Assembly (NCBI RefSeq): GCF_900143015.1
Contig: NZ_FSRT01000001.1
Coordinates: 1,426,001-1,490,000, forward strand
From: Fibrobacter sp. UWB11
GTDB lineage: Bacteria; Fibrobacterota; Fibrobacteria; Fibrobacterales; Fibrobacteraceae
Length of the DNA stretch: 64,000 nt
Reading direction: 5' to 3'
Of the stretch, positions 33,949 through 42,287 are shown piece by piece. The stretch's first letter is position 1, and the number at the start of each line of letters is the position of its first letter. A model generated the notes under the pieces. The model made no database searches and was not told the DNA's origin. It saw nothing but the letters and a program-made list of their open reading frames with translations. The translations under genes were made by a program, and so were the position numbers.

Positions 33949-34736
33949 TGATTCGCAAAGTCTTCACAAGTTTTTTGTTTGCGGCTACGGCATACGCCGC
34001 TACTTTTGACGGTGTCACAGAACCCATCGCCCAGGCAAAAATCGGATTCACCGTATCCGGTAAAGTCGACAGTATTTGGGTAAAAGAAGGCGCAATCGTC
34101 CACAAGGGCGACACGCTGATGAACCTCGTAAAAACCGAAGAGGAATTACGCGTAAGCATCACGAAAATTGCGGCAGAAGACAATTCCAACGTAGCGTCCG
34201 CCAAAGCAAAGATGGACACCTACGAAAAGGATATGCAGGTCACCAAAAAGCTTTTTGAAACATCTACTTCTATCAGTGCCGAACAGGTCTGGGAAAAAGA
34301 GATGAACTACAAGGTCACAAAAGCCGAATGGGAAGCCGCAAGGATTGCCAAAGCGAAGGATTCTCTCGAATACAGCATGGCACGCGCTCAGTTGCAAAAG
34401 CAATACCTTATAGCGCCCTTTGATGGCGAAATCGTAGCCATTTCTAAGAATCCAAGCGAAAGTGTCGAAGCGCTGGAGCCTATCATCGAGATAGCCGATG
34501 TGCGCACCTGCCGCATGACGGCCTACATCATTGTAAGCAAGGCCAGTTCGCTCAAGGTCGGGCAAGATGTAAGTCTGCAGCTCAACAGCGGCAAAATTCG
34601 CAACAAGAAAGGCAAAATCGAATTTATCTCCCCCGTTGTTGATAAAGCAAGCCTTTTGCGTACCATAAAAGTCGTTTTCGAAAACTCCGACAAATCTGTC
34701 GAGCCGGGTGTAACCGGAAAGATTTTTGTTAAATGA
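33948..34736 (+). CDS. HlyD-type periplasmic adaptor, 262 aa
   Basis: A signal peptide (MIRKVFTSFLFAATAYA) leads into a barrel-sandwich (biotinyl-lipoyl-like) half at residues 25-60 with VSGKVDSIWVKEGAIVHKGD. A short helical hairpin (about 65-140) and the second half with YLIAPFDGEIVAISKNPSE follow, then a beta-barrel. It is short for the family. It lacks a membrane anchor in the mature form, so it is likely soluble or attached through partners in the periplasm. The start overlaps the lipoprotein stop and the stop overlaps the TolC start (ATGA). No RND or ABC pump gene accompanies it. Confidence 0.9.
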   Translation: MIRKVFTSFLFAATAYAATFDGVTEPIAQAKIGFTVSGKVDSIWVKEGAIVHKGDTLMNLVKTEEELRVSITKIAAEDNSNVASAKAKMDTYEKDMQVTKKLFETSTSISAEQVWEKEMNYKVTKAEWEAARIAKAKDSLEYSMARAQLQKQYLIAPFDGEIVAISKNPSESVEALEPIIEIADVRTCRMTAYIIVSKASSLKVGQDVSLQLNSGKIRNKKGKIEFISPVVDKASLLRTIKVVFENSDKSVEPGVTGKIFVK

Positions 34737-36463
34737 TCGAGGCTCGCACCACATTGTTTTCGCAATCAGTAAGGCCGTTTTTCGCCATACTGTTCTTTGT
34801 GTTTTTTACCGTTTTTGCGCAAGCACAAGATTCAACGGAAATTCTGGATTCGATACAACAAACCCAGATGCCGCAGGTTTTGGACTCTATCGATCAAATT
34901 CCAGATTCGATTGCGCAACCACCGCAAGAGCCAATAGCACAGGCAGAAGAGACCTTGGAATCGCAGCCATTACAGCAACAGGATTCCGAGCAAATTGAAG
35001 AAACTTTACAGCAAGAAAATGCGGCCCTTTTGTCGAACGATTCGCTTTTCATCGACTTTAGCGAAGCCATCGACATCATCATCGCCAACAACATCGACAT
35101 TCAAGAAGCAAAATACAATTGGATTGCCCAAAGCGAAGCTGCCACCGGAAGCTACGGCGAATTCGAGCCGCACTTGACTGCACGCGCTTTCAGCGAAAAA
35201 GGCGACGCCCCCAACACGCTATTTTCTGAAACCCGCAATGAATACAAGGTTGGCGTTCAAGGCAAAGCCCCAACCGGAACCGAATACAACATCGGTTTTA
35301 ACCAGACGAGTTACACGCACAGCGAGTACACTTCGGAACTTTATTTTGGCGGAGAACTCAGGCAGCATGTGCTGAAGGGCGGCCCATTATTTTATGCATC
35401 GTTCAACAATCAACGTGCTGCAAAAATTCAAAAGGAGCTAGCGCTCCAGAAATACCGCGAAACTTTAAGCGGGATTCTTGAAAAGTTCTGCGAAACATAC
35501 TGGGAATTTTATTTTTCGCAACAGACATTGCTCTTTGCAGAAAAATCTTCGGCTGTCGCCAAAGAAATTGTAGAAGATGCCCGCAAACGCTATGAATTGG
35601 GAATGCTTTCTCAGCTTGATTACCAAAAAGCCGTTGCAGAATATTCCGACCGCGAAAGCGCTCGCCTTGATGCTTTGGACAAATTGCGCAATGCAAGGCT
35701 CGCTTTGTTATTGATTTTATCTTCACAAGAATTGGTAAGGGACCCACGCCCCATCGCCATTACGCCAAATCTAGAGCTGGATTCAACAGCCATTCTCGAT
35801 TCTTTGACGTTTATCGATTCCATCAGCATTCTACACCCCTCTTACCTTGCACAACACGCCGAAGTCGATTTACGCACAACAGCGTTGGACAAAAGCAAGA
35901 ATAACTTTTTACCCTCTGTCGACCTCATCGGAAATTACGGCATCCGCAGCCGCGACAAAAATGCAGAAGTCGCCCGCAGCAAGTTCAAAAACAAGAACAA
36001 CAGGCAAAGCGTATTTGCATACGGCATCGAAATTGACGTGCCCTTATTTGCAAATCTTGATGAGCGCCACCAAATCGCATCGAACAAAGCAAGCGTTCGC
36101 GCTGCACGTTCTAGGCTAGCACTCATACAGAACCAACTTTACGAAGAATACCGCATACTACAGCAAAGAGCAACAGAGCTCCGTAACCAATGGCAACTGA
36201 GCAAAACAGCAGTCGCCTACCATGAAAAGGAACTCAAAGAAGAGTTCAAAAAAATGGAACTCGGCAAAAGTAACTATCACCTTATTTTCGACATGGAAGA
36301 CGATCTCCGTCAGGCACAACAGCGCCACCTTGAATGTATGAAACTTTTACGAGTCATAGACATCCGTCTTGTCCGCGCTACAGGCAAACTACTGATGCAA
36401 AACGGTTTTGAATCTTGGAAAGACGGGAAAATTACGCTTCGCAAGGAACTGCTCCATGACTAA
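34733..36463 (+). CDS. TolC-family outer membrane channel, 576 aa
   Basis: ATG overlaps the adaptor stop. A hydrophobic signal (residues 12-32, ending AQAQ) is followed by an unusual acidic/Gln-rich low-complexity stretch (about 33-100, repeated LDSI and QPxQ units). Then comes the OEP fold: FSEAIDIIIANNIDIQEAKY, a barrel segment ELRQHVLKGGP, and long coiled coils (KYRETLSGILEKF, ARKRYELGMLSQLDYQKAVAE) in two similar halves. It would form the outer membrane exit duct for the HlyD-type proteins. The 70-residue N-terminal extension is longer than in typical TolC. Confidence 0.9.
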   Translation: MIEARTTLFSQSVRPFFAILFFVFFTVFAQAQDSTEILDSIQQTQMPQVLDSIDQIPDSIAQPPQEPIAQAEETLESQPLQQQDSEQIEETLQQENAALLSNDSLFIDFSEAIDIIIANNIDIQEAKYNWIAQSEAATGSYGEFEPHLTARAFSEKGDAPNTLFSETRNEYKVGVQGKAPTGTEYNIGFNQTSYTHSEYTSELYFGGELRQHVLKGGPLFYASFNNQRAAKIQKELALQKYRETLSGILEKFCETYWEFYFSQQTLLFAEKSSAVAKEIVEDARKRYELGMLSQLDYQKAVAEYSDRESARLDALDKLRNARLALLLILSSQELVRDPRPIAITPNLELDSTAILDSLTFIDSISILHPSYLAQHAEVDLRTTALDKSKNNFLPSVDLIGNYGIRSRDKNAEVARSKFKNKNNRQSVFAYGIEIDVPLFANLDERHQIASNKASVRAARSRLALIQNQLYEEYRILQQRATELRNQWQLSKTAVAYHEKELKEEFKKMELGKSNYHLIFDMEDDLRQAQQRHLECMKLLRVIDIRLVRATGKLLMQNGFESWKDGKITLRKELLHD

Positions 36464-37895
36464 CGCTAAATTTAAAATGGATCCGAGCGAAATCGTTACC
36501 GCTCTGCAATACGCGCTAAAGTCGTCAAACACAAAAAACGACCAGTTGACGACTGTATTTGACATAGTCCAAAAAGTTTTAGAAAAAGATAAATTCAAGC
36601 AAGCTGCACTCACACTCGTCAGCGAAATTGCCGACCGCAATAGAGCAGAACGAGTAAGCATCGGTTGGCTAAAGCACGATTACATTGTCCTCAAGGCAAT
36701 AAGCCACACAGACCATTTCGAGAAAAAGATGCAAATCGTGCGCGACCTCGAAGGCGCCATGGAAGAAGCCTACGAGCAAGACGCATCGATACTCTACCCG
36801 CCCCCCGAAAACAACCTGCTTGCCACGCGCATGCACGAAGCATACAGCCAGACATACAATGCCCCCTATATGCTTTCTGTACCGGTTCGCCACGGTGACG
36901 ATATTATTGGTATTATTACTTGCGAACGAAAAGGCGTCCCATTTACCGATGATAATGCAACGCAGATTCATTTGGCAGCAAGCCTCTGTAGCGCAAGGCT
37001 TATGGAGCTTTATAGCAAAAGCAGCTGGTTTGGTGCAAGAATGGCACGCAGCATGCGAAAGGGGCTCGGCAAACTTTTAGGGTACGAACATACATGGGCA
37101 AAATTTTTCTCGATTATCGGGATTGCCTTTGTTCTTTTCGCTACACTATACCCGCTCGAATACAAAGTAAGCTCCCCTGCTATTTTAAAAACCGATAAAA
37201 TAATTTACTTGACAGCCCCATTCGATGGTTACATCGACAGCGTCTACGTAAAGCCGGGTGATGTCGTATACAAAGGTCAAGAAATTCTCCGACTTGATCA
37301 AGAAGAGCTCAAGCTCGAAGAAGCCGACTTGCTCGCCCAAGAGCAAGACAATCGTCGAGAAATCCAAAAGGCCCAGGCAAGCCGCGAACTCGCCGAGATG
37401 CGCATCCAACAGGCAAGACTCGCACAGACTCTTGCAAAACTCAAAACTGTTCGTTACAAACTTTCCAAGGCAATTGTCCGCGCCACCGCCGATAGCGCCA
37501 TCATTGTCGAAGGCGACTTGCAAAAGAAAATAGGTGCTCCGGTCAATCAAGGTGCAGAACTGTTCCAGATGGCATCCATCGAAAACATCTACGTAGAATC
37601 GGACGTAAGTGAACTTGAAATCGGAAATATTCCAAGCGATGGCGAAGGCCTGCTAGCCATCAAGAGCCGCCCGGATTTCGTTTACCGATTCAAAACGGAG
37701 CGAATCAGCCCGACCGCAACCGTCAAGGATCAAGAAAACACCTTCCCCGTGCGCGGAGAATTTGTAAACAAGGTTCCAAGTTGGTTCCGCCCTGGCATGA
37801 CAGGCATTTCTAAAATCTACGCCGGCAAAAAAACACTTTGGTGGATTCTATCGCACCAAGCAATCGACTATTTGCGACTCAAGCTTTGGTGGTAA
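36456..37895 (+). CDS. GAF-TM-HlyD fusion adaptor, 479 aa
   Basis: The start MTNAKFKMD at 36456 has AAGGA upstream and overlaps the TolC stop by 8 bp; the longer frame begins deeper in tolC and is rejected. Residues about 30-200 form a GAF-like cytosolic domain (LVSEIADRNRAERVSIGWLK, SVPVRHGDDIIGIITCERKG). One transmembrane helix lies near 228-245 (FFSIIGIAFVLFATLYPL). A HlyD part follows: LTAPFDGYIDSVYVKPGDVV, a coiled-coil hairpin, and a barrel ending VPSWFRPGMTGISKIYAG. Such proteins accompany M50-HlyD peptidases in other Gram-negative bacteria. Here it would couple a cytosolic signal or cargo recognition to the periplasmic channel. It converges on the amidohydrolase gene with only 5 bp between stops. 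Confidence 0.88.
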   Translation: MTNAKFKMDPSEIVTALQYALKSSNTKNDQLTTVFDIVQKVLEKDKFKQAALTLVSEIADRNRAERVSIGWLKHDYIVLKAISHTDHFEKKMQIVRDLEGAMEEAYEQDASILYPPPENNLLATRMHEAYSQTYNAPYMLSVPVRHGDDIIGIITCERKGVPFTDDNATQIHLAASLCSARLMELYSKSSWFGARMARSMRKGLGKLLGYEHTWAKFFSIIGIAFVLFATLYPLEYKVSSPAILKTDKIIYLTAPFDGYIDSVYVKPGDVVYKGQEILRLDQEELKLEEADLLAQEQDNRREIQKAQASRELAEMRIQQARLAQTLAKLKTVRYKLSKAIVRATADSAIIVEGDLQKKIGAPVNQGAELFQMASIENIYVESDVSELEIGNIPSDGEGLLAIKSRPDFVYRFKTERISPTATVKDQENTFPVRGEFVNKVPSWFRPGMTGISKIYAGKKTLWWILSHQAIDYLRLKLWW

Positions 37896-37900
37896 GAAAT

Positions 37901-39157
37901 TTACGCTTTCGCTAGTCGTGCCGTACATTCGCGGGCATCGCGGAGGATTTCTTCTTCCCCATTCACATGGCGGCCACGCATCACGAACTTGCCGTTGCAC
38001 ATCACAGAATCGATAGCGCTTGAATTTGCGGAATAGACCCAGTTGCTATATACATTGTAGCACGGCACCATGCGCTCGTTGTTCAAGTCAATCAGCAAGC
38101 AATCCGCGAGATAGCCTTCAGCAATGCGGCCTGCATTGATTCCAAAGAACTGCGCGACATTGCAGGTAGCCATCTTGAGAGCTTCTTCGGCAGGGAGCGT
38201 TTCTGCAGTTCCAAGATACTTCGCGAGGAGTGCAATGGTCTTCATTTCTTCTTGCATGTCGAGATTGTTGTTCGACGAATCGCCATCCGTGCCAAGACCA
38301 AGCTTCATGCCGTCTTTGAGCATTTCGGCAACCTGCGGAATGCCGCTATTCAACTTCATGTTGGAACACGGATTCAGAATTGCGGTTGCACCTGATTCCG
38401 CAAAAATCTTGCGGTCAGAAGCCGTGAAATGCGTGCAGTGAGCCGCCGAGAAATTCGAATTCAAGCCGCCCAAGCGCTTCCAAAATTCCACAGGAGTACA
38501 GCCGAACTGTTCCATGCAATTCTTAATTTCGGTCATCGTTTCGGACAAATGCGTATGGATCTTGTAATTCTCGGCATGAGCAAGTTCAATGAGTTCCGCA
38601 GTTTTCTCCTCGCCCACCGTGTAAATTGCATGCGGCATTACCACAAGCTGCACACGTTCCGATTCGCCCGTGTGATTCTTCAAGAAATTGACATTCGCCG
38701 CCCAAGCTTCTGGCGACATCAGCGGTTCCGCAAACGTAACGCCAATAGCCGCACGGATTCCCATTTCTTCGACAACACGGACCGTTTGTTCGCGATGCCA
38801 ATACATGTCCGCAAAGAAAACCGTTCCCGACTTGATCATTTCGAGAATCGCCAAGCGGCTACCAATTGCAATATCCTCATCCGTGAGTTTCGCTTCTGTC
38901 GGCCAAATGTATTCGTTGAGCCACTTGCCGAGTTCCATGTCGTCAGCAAAACCGCGCAACAAGCTCATCGCCGCATGCGTATGGCCGTTATAGAACGCGG
39001 GCATAATTGCAAAATGCGAACAATCAACAATTTCAGCGTCTTCGTAATCAGCAGGTTCCAGCGGACGCGTGACCTTTTCAAAGAGATTACCGACAATCAA
39101 GATGTCGCGCTTTGCGCCATCAAAAAAAACATTTTTTAAAACAGTCTTTTTGTCCAT
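37901..39157 (-). CDS. Amidohydrolase, S-adenosylhomocysteine/5'-methylthioadenosine deaminase type, 418 aa
   Basis: AGGGGA lies 8 nt before ATG 39157. It has the metal-binding HTH at 59-61 within FYNGHTHAAMSLLRGFADDM, the downstream HTHLSE, an HCTHF site and the Asp in LGLGTDGDSSNNNLDM. This is the cytosolic TrzA/MtaD/SsnA group of the amidohydrolase superfamily. The likely reaction is deamination of SAH, methylthioadenosine or adenosine. Substrate cannot be fixed from sequence alone; chlorohydrolase or guanine-deaminase-like activities are alternatives. It stands alone, with a REP-like element upstream. Confidence 0.88.
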   Translation of the reverse strand: MDKKTVLKNVFFDGAKRDILIVGNLFEKVTRPLEPADYEDAEIVDCSHFAIMPAFYNGHTHAAMSLLRGFADDMELGKWLNEYIWPTEAKLTDEDIAIGSRLAILEMIKSGTVFFADMYWHREQTVRVVEEMGIRAAIGVTFAEPLMSPEAWAANVNFLKNHTGESERVQLVVMPHAIYTVGEEKTAELIELAHAENYKIHTHLSETMTEIKNCMEQFGCTPVEFWKRLGGLNSNFSAAHCTHFTASDRKIFAESGATAILNPCSNMKLNSGIPQVAEMLKDGMKLGLGTDGDSSNNNLDMQEEMKTIALLAKYLGTAETLPAEEALKMATCNVAQFFGINAGRIAEGYLADCLLIDLNNERMVPCYNVYSNWVYSANSSAIDSVMCNGKFVMRGRHVNGEEEILRDARECTARLAKA

Positions 39158-39194
39158 TACAATTTTCCCCTAATTTTACAATTTGCCACGCCCT

Positions 39195-39227
39195 GTCATT
39201 CTGGAGGCACGAAGTGCCGATAGAAAC
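39195..39227. repeat. REP-like extragenic element
   Basis: GTCATTCTGGA is followed by a GGCAC-GAA-GTGCC hairpin and CGATAGAAACC. It belongs to the same family as the element at 40754. Confidence 0.7.
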
Positions 39228-39278
39228 CATTATTTTTCGTTATACAATTGCGACGGGATCCATACTAACAAAGTTTAC

Positions 39279-40706
39279 TTAGCGTTCTTCGAGAAGTTTT
39301 TTCACAGATTTTGCGAAATCCTGCAAGCTCGGGTCTCTTGCCCCCATCAGCAAAATCGTGTCACCCGGCTCTGCATATTCTAGCATTTTCTTGGCACACT
39401 CGTTGCGGTCAGCAATGTAAATAGCCTCACAACCCTTGAGAATCAAGTCATCCGCGAGGTCGCCTGCGCTAATGTCACGCGTGACCGTTCCGCCAGCATA
39501 ATAGATTTCGCTGAAGAACATCACATCGTTCTTGCGGTCAAAATCCATGTCCATCGGGCGAAGCGTATTTGCAATAAAGTCAACCAAGTCCTTGCGCAAG
39601 AATCGCGTCGGACCAAAGCCGTGCGGCTGGAACCAAGCAATCACGCGGCCTACGGTAAAGTCTTGGGCGCTCTTGATGCTTGCGGCAATTTTTGCCGGAT
39701 TGTGAGCAAAGTCATCGACAAGCGTTACGCCATTGAACGTTCCAAGAATTTGGTGACGGCGGAACACGCCCGGGAAAGTCGAAAGCGCATCGGCACATGT
39801 GTGGAGCGAAACGCCCGCACGGAGCGCAGCGGCAGTAGCCGCCAAAGCATTTTCCATATTGTGCTTGCCCGGCAGCGGAATTTCGAACTTCACAAGTTCA
39901 TTGCCATGGCGCACGCGGAACTGGATATGCGTTCCAACCGACTTAAAATCAATTCCCTGAACGCTTACATAGCTTTCATAGCCAAAATCAAATTCACGGC
40001 CTGCGCTGAACTTCTTTGCAAGCGGATGCGCATCGTTCACAATCAGGATGTGCCCTGCGCTCAAAACGTTCTGGCTGAACTTGAGGAAAATTTGTTCGAG
40101 TTCAGAGATTTCCTTATGGTCTTTGTCGATATTCAAAATGACACCGATTTCCGGTTCATAGCGAACAAGTGTTCCATCACTTTCATCGACTTCGGCAACA
40201 AGCCATTCACCCTTGCCACTCACAGCGTTACCAATCTTGCCCTGAGCTTGCAAATTCACGAGACCAGCCCCCGTCATCACAGACGGTTGGAGACCAGCGT
40301 ATTCCAAAATGTGGTAAACCATTGCGGTCACCGTCGACTTTCCGCTTGTGCCGCTAATGGCAATCGTGCGCGCTTCCTTGGAAATCTTTGCGAGCATTTC
40401 ACTGCGGTGCATCACCGGAACGCCAAGTTCCTTGGCTCGCTTCAAATCGGGATTCGTATCTTCGATAGCGGTGCTCACCACGACTGCGGTAAGACCTTCG
40501 ACAACGCCGGAACCATCCTGCGCAAAGCACTTGATTCCGCAATCTTCGAGTTGGCTCATGACAAGCGGTTTCTCGGCATTTCCGTTCAGGAACTCGCCGA
40601 ACTGACGGTCGCTACCGCTTACAGCAACGCCCTTGCCCACCAAATACTGCGCGATGGCACTCATGCCCACGCCCGCAACACCGATAAAGAAGTAAGAATT
40701 AGTCAT
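39279..40706 (-). CDS. murC: MurC-like Mur ligase, 475 aa
   Basis: The N-terminal FIGVAGVGMSAIAQYLVGKG, a central NTP-binding loop GTSGKST (119-125) and the MurC-style ILNIDKDHKE and HNMENALAATAA are all present. It would join L-alanine (or a peptide) to UDP-MurNAc in the cytosol. The P-loop is GTSGKST where MurC normally has GTHGKTT, and GFGPTRF replaces the usual end motif. It is also outside any cell-division cluster. It could be a paralog such as an Mpl-type recycling ligase. The ATG lies inside a heptad array, with no Shine-Dalgarno sequence. Confidence 0.8.
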   Translation of the reverse strand: MTNSYFFIGVAGVGMSAIAQYLVGKGVAVSGSDRQFGEFLNGNAEKPLVMSQLEDCGIKCFAQDGSGVVEGLTAVVVSTAIEDTNPDLKRAKELGVPVMHRSEMLAKISKEARTIAISGTSGKSTVTAMVYHILEYAGLQPSVMTGAGLVNLQAQGKIGNAVSGKGEWLVAEVDESDGTLVRYEPEIGVILNIDKDHKEISELEQIFLKFSQNVLSAGHILIVNDAHPLAKKFSAGREFDFGYESYVSVQGIDFKSVGTHIQFRVRHGNELVKFEIPLPGKHNMENALAATAAALRAGVSLHTCADALSTFPGVFRRHQILGTFNGVTLVDDFAHNPAKIAASIKSAQDFTVGRVIAWFQPHGFGPTRFLRKDLVDFIANTLRPMDMDFDRKNDVMFFSEIYYAGGTVTRDISAGDLADDLILKGCEAIYIADRNECAKKMLEYAEPGDTILLMGARDPSLQDFAKSVKKLLEER

Positions 40707-40740
40707 TGGTCAATAGTTATTAGTCATTGGTTTTTAGTCA
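40698..40740. repeat. Heptad array a (TTAGTCA type), six units
   Basis: Units ATTAGTC, ATTGGTC, AATAGTT, ATTAGTC, ATTGGTT, TTTAGTC follow without interruption at a strict 7-bp period. The murC start codon (40704-40706 reversed) lies in the first units. Confidence 0.88.
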
Positions 40741-40753
40741 TACATCAAAAGCC

Positions 40754-40838
40754 GTCACTCTGGAGCATCGAAGATGCGATAGAGTCCATACACATTTTCA
40801 TAGATTCTTCGACTCCGCTACGCTCCGCTCAGAATGAC
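40754..40838. repeat. 85-bp paired REP-like element
   Basis: It begins GTCACTCTGGAGCATC and ends CTCAGAATGAC, so its ends are inverted copies. Inside are a GCATC-GAA-GATGC hairpin and a GACTCCGC/CTCCGCTC-rich half. It lies between rluD and murC, in the manner of a two-REP unit. Confidence 0.75.
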
Positions 40839-40849
40839 ACGTTTTTCAT

Positions 40850-42127
40850 TTATTCCAACAGTTCCGGATCGATTGTAGGTTCGTAACCAGGTTCCACGAA
40901 ATCTTCCGGGGCGATTCCCTTGCGGCGTGCAGCCTTCATCTGCTTGATGAGCTTGCGTTCGGCAGCAACGGCACGGCGCTTTGCAGCTGTCTGAGCCTTT
41001 TCAGCAAGGCGCTGGGCGCGTGTCTTGCGCTCCTTCACCGGAGCGGCTTCATCCGGAGAGATTTCAAGCGGTTCTGCGTATTCGTCAAATTCTTCATCTT
41101 CGTCAAAGCGAATCTGCGCATCGAAATCGCGGAAGCCTTCTTCTTCGTCATACACAGGCGCCGATGCCGGACATTCCTTCTTCAAGAGCTTGAGCACATT
41201 TGCAAACGGTTCTTCCATCGGAACCTTGAACGTGAGCTTCTTGTTCGTGCGCGGATGGATGAGTTCAATTTTCACGGCCTGCAAAAGCTGCGCCGGAGCA
41301 ATTTCAAGTACTTTCTCAGCCACCGGCTTCATCAGAGGCGGCACGCGGTTCAAGCTTTCGTCGCGACCATCGTAAAGCGGATCGCCTACAACCGGATGGC
41401 CCGTGTAACGGCTATGCACGCGAATCTGGTGCGTACGGCCAGATTCCAGCTGCAATTCCAATAGCGTTGCAATCGCAAAGAACTGCTTCGCCACATAATG
41501 CGTACGGCTTTCCTTACCGCCCTTCACCACCGCCATCTTGAGACGGTTCTTCGGGTTGCGGCCAATCGGAGCGTCAATCGTTCCTTCGAGGTCACGCGGG
41601 CAACCCCATACAAGCGCATTATACGTGCGATGGAGCGTGCGCGTTTCAAGCTGGTGCGCCAAATGCCTATGAGCGGCATCGTTTTTCGCGACCACCATAA
41701 GCCCCGGCGTATCCTTATCCAAACGGTGGACAATCCCCGGACGGAGCGGACCGTTCACGGTCGAAAGATTTTCCTTGAAGTGGTACAAGAGAGCTGCAGC
41801 AAGCGTTCCCTTGCTCACGCCATTACCCGGATGCACCACCAAATTGCGCGGCTTGTTGATGACCACGATATCATCATCTTCGTAAACGATGTTCAGCGGA
41901 ATATCTTCGGGTTCAAGCGTCGAAGATTCCTTCTCGATCATCTTTTCAACGACAACCGCCATCCCCGTTTCTACGCGGAAGTTCTTGGATACTTTACCAC
42001 CGCCGACCTTGACTTCGCCCGCTTCAATCAGCTTCTGCACGTCTGTGCGGGAGACATTTTCCATAACGCCGACAAGGAACTTGTCGATACGTTCACCATT
42101 ATGCTTTTCTTCTACGATGTAATTCAT
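40850..42127 (-). CDS. rluD: RluD-type 23S rRNA pseudouridine synthase with C-terminal extension, 425 aa
   Basis: An S4 RNA-binding domain (residues 1-75, KLIEAGEVKVGGGKVSKNFR) precedes the RluA-family catalytic domain with HRLDKDTPGL (catalytic Asp) and SGRTHQIRVH. It converts uridine to pseudouridine in large-subunit rRNA. Residues about 310-425 are an extra tail: an acidic stretch (DEDEEFDEYAEP), then a Lys/Arg/Ala-rich helix (TRAQRLAEKAQTAAKRR). This is absent from ordinary RluD. There is no Shine-Dalgarno sequence: the ATG abuts heptad array b, whose transcript here contains almost no G. Confidence 0.9.
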   Translation of the reverse strand: MNYIVEEKHNGERIDKFLVGVMENVSRTDVQKLIEAGEVKVGGGKVSKNFRVETGMAVVVEKMIEKESSTLEPEDIPLNIVYEDDDIVVINKPRNLVVHPGNGVSKGTLAAALLYHFKENLSTVNGPLRPGIVHRLDKDTPGLMVVAKNDAAHRHLAHQLETRTLHRTYNALVWGCPRDLEGTIDAPIGRNPKNRLKMAVVKGGKESRTHYVAKQFFAIATLLELQLESGRTHQIRVHSRYTGHPVVGDPLYDGRDESLNRVPPLMKPVAEKVLEIAPAQLLQAVKIELIHPRTNKKLTFKVPMEEPFANVLKLLKKECPASAPVYDEEEGFRDFDAQIRFDEDEEFDEYAEPLEISPDEAAPVKERKTRAQRLAEKAQTAAKRRAVAAERKLIKQMKAARRKGIAPEDFVEPGYEPTIDPELLE

Positions 42128-42170
42128 TGGTAGGGTTTAGGGGTTGGGTTATAGGGGTTAGGGATTGGCG
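42126..42170. repeat. Heptad array b (GGGTTAG type)
   Basis: Units such as GGTAGGG, TTTAGGG, GTTGGGT, TATAGGG, GTTAGGG repeat every 7 bp. It abuts the rluD start codon (42125-42127). Confidence 0.85.
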
Positions 42171-42201
42171 ATTAAATTTTGAGATATACCGCGTTTTAAA
42201 A

Positions 42202-42236
42202 GGTCATTAGTAGTTAGTCATTAGTTATTAGTTGAA
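42202..42236. repeat. Heptad array c1 (TTAGTCA type)
   Basis: Units GGTCATT, AGTAGTT, AGTCATT, AGTTATT, AGTTGAA. It faces array c2 in inverted orientation 16 bp away; AGTCATTAGTT in c1 could pair with AACTAATGACC in c2. Confidence 0.83.
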
Positions 42237-42252
42237 TAATCAAGCTTAAAAA

Positions 42253-42287
42253 ACTAATGACCATTGACCAATAACTATTGACTAAGT
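42253..42287. repeat. Heptad array c2, inverted TTAGTCA type
   Basis: Units ACTAATG, ACCATTG, ACCAATA, ACTATTG, ACTAAGT. The lspA stop codon (42282-42284) lies in the last unit. Confidence 0.85.

Noticed and set aside
33948-37895. Classical type I (ABC) or RND efflux operon
   Set aside because: Adaptor and TolC genes are present, but no ABC ATPase or RND pump is encoded anywhere in the window; the GAF-HlyD fusion and M50 peptidase point to a different kind of exporter.
40698-40740. Heptad arrays as remnants of an insertion sequence
   Set aside because: No transposase, target-site duplication or longer conserved core accompanies them, and the arrays differ in sequence while keeping the 7-bp period.
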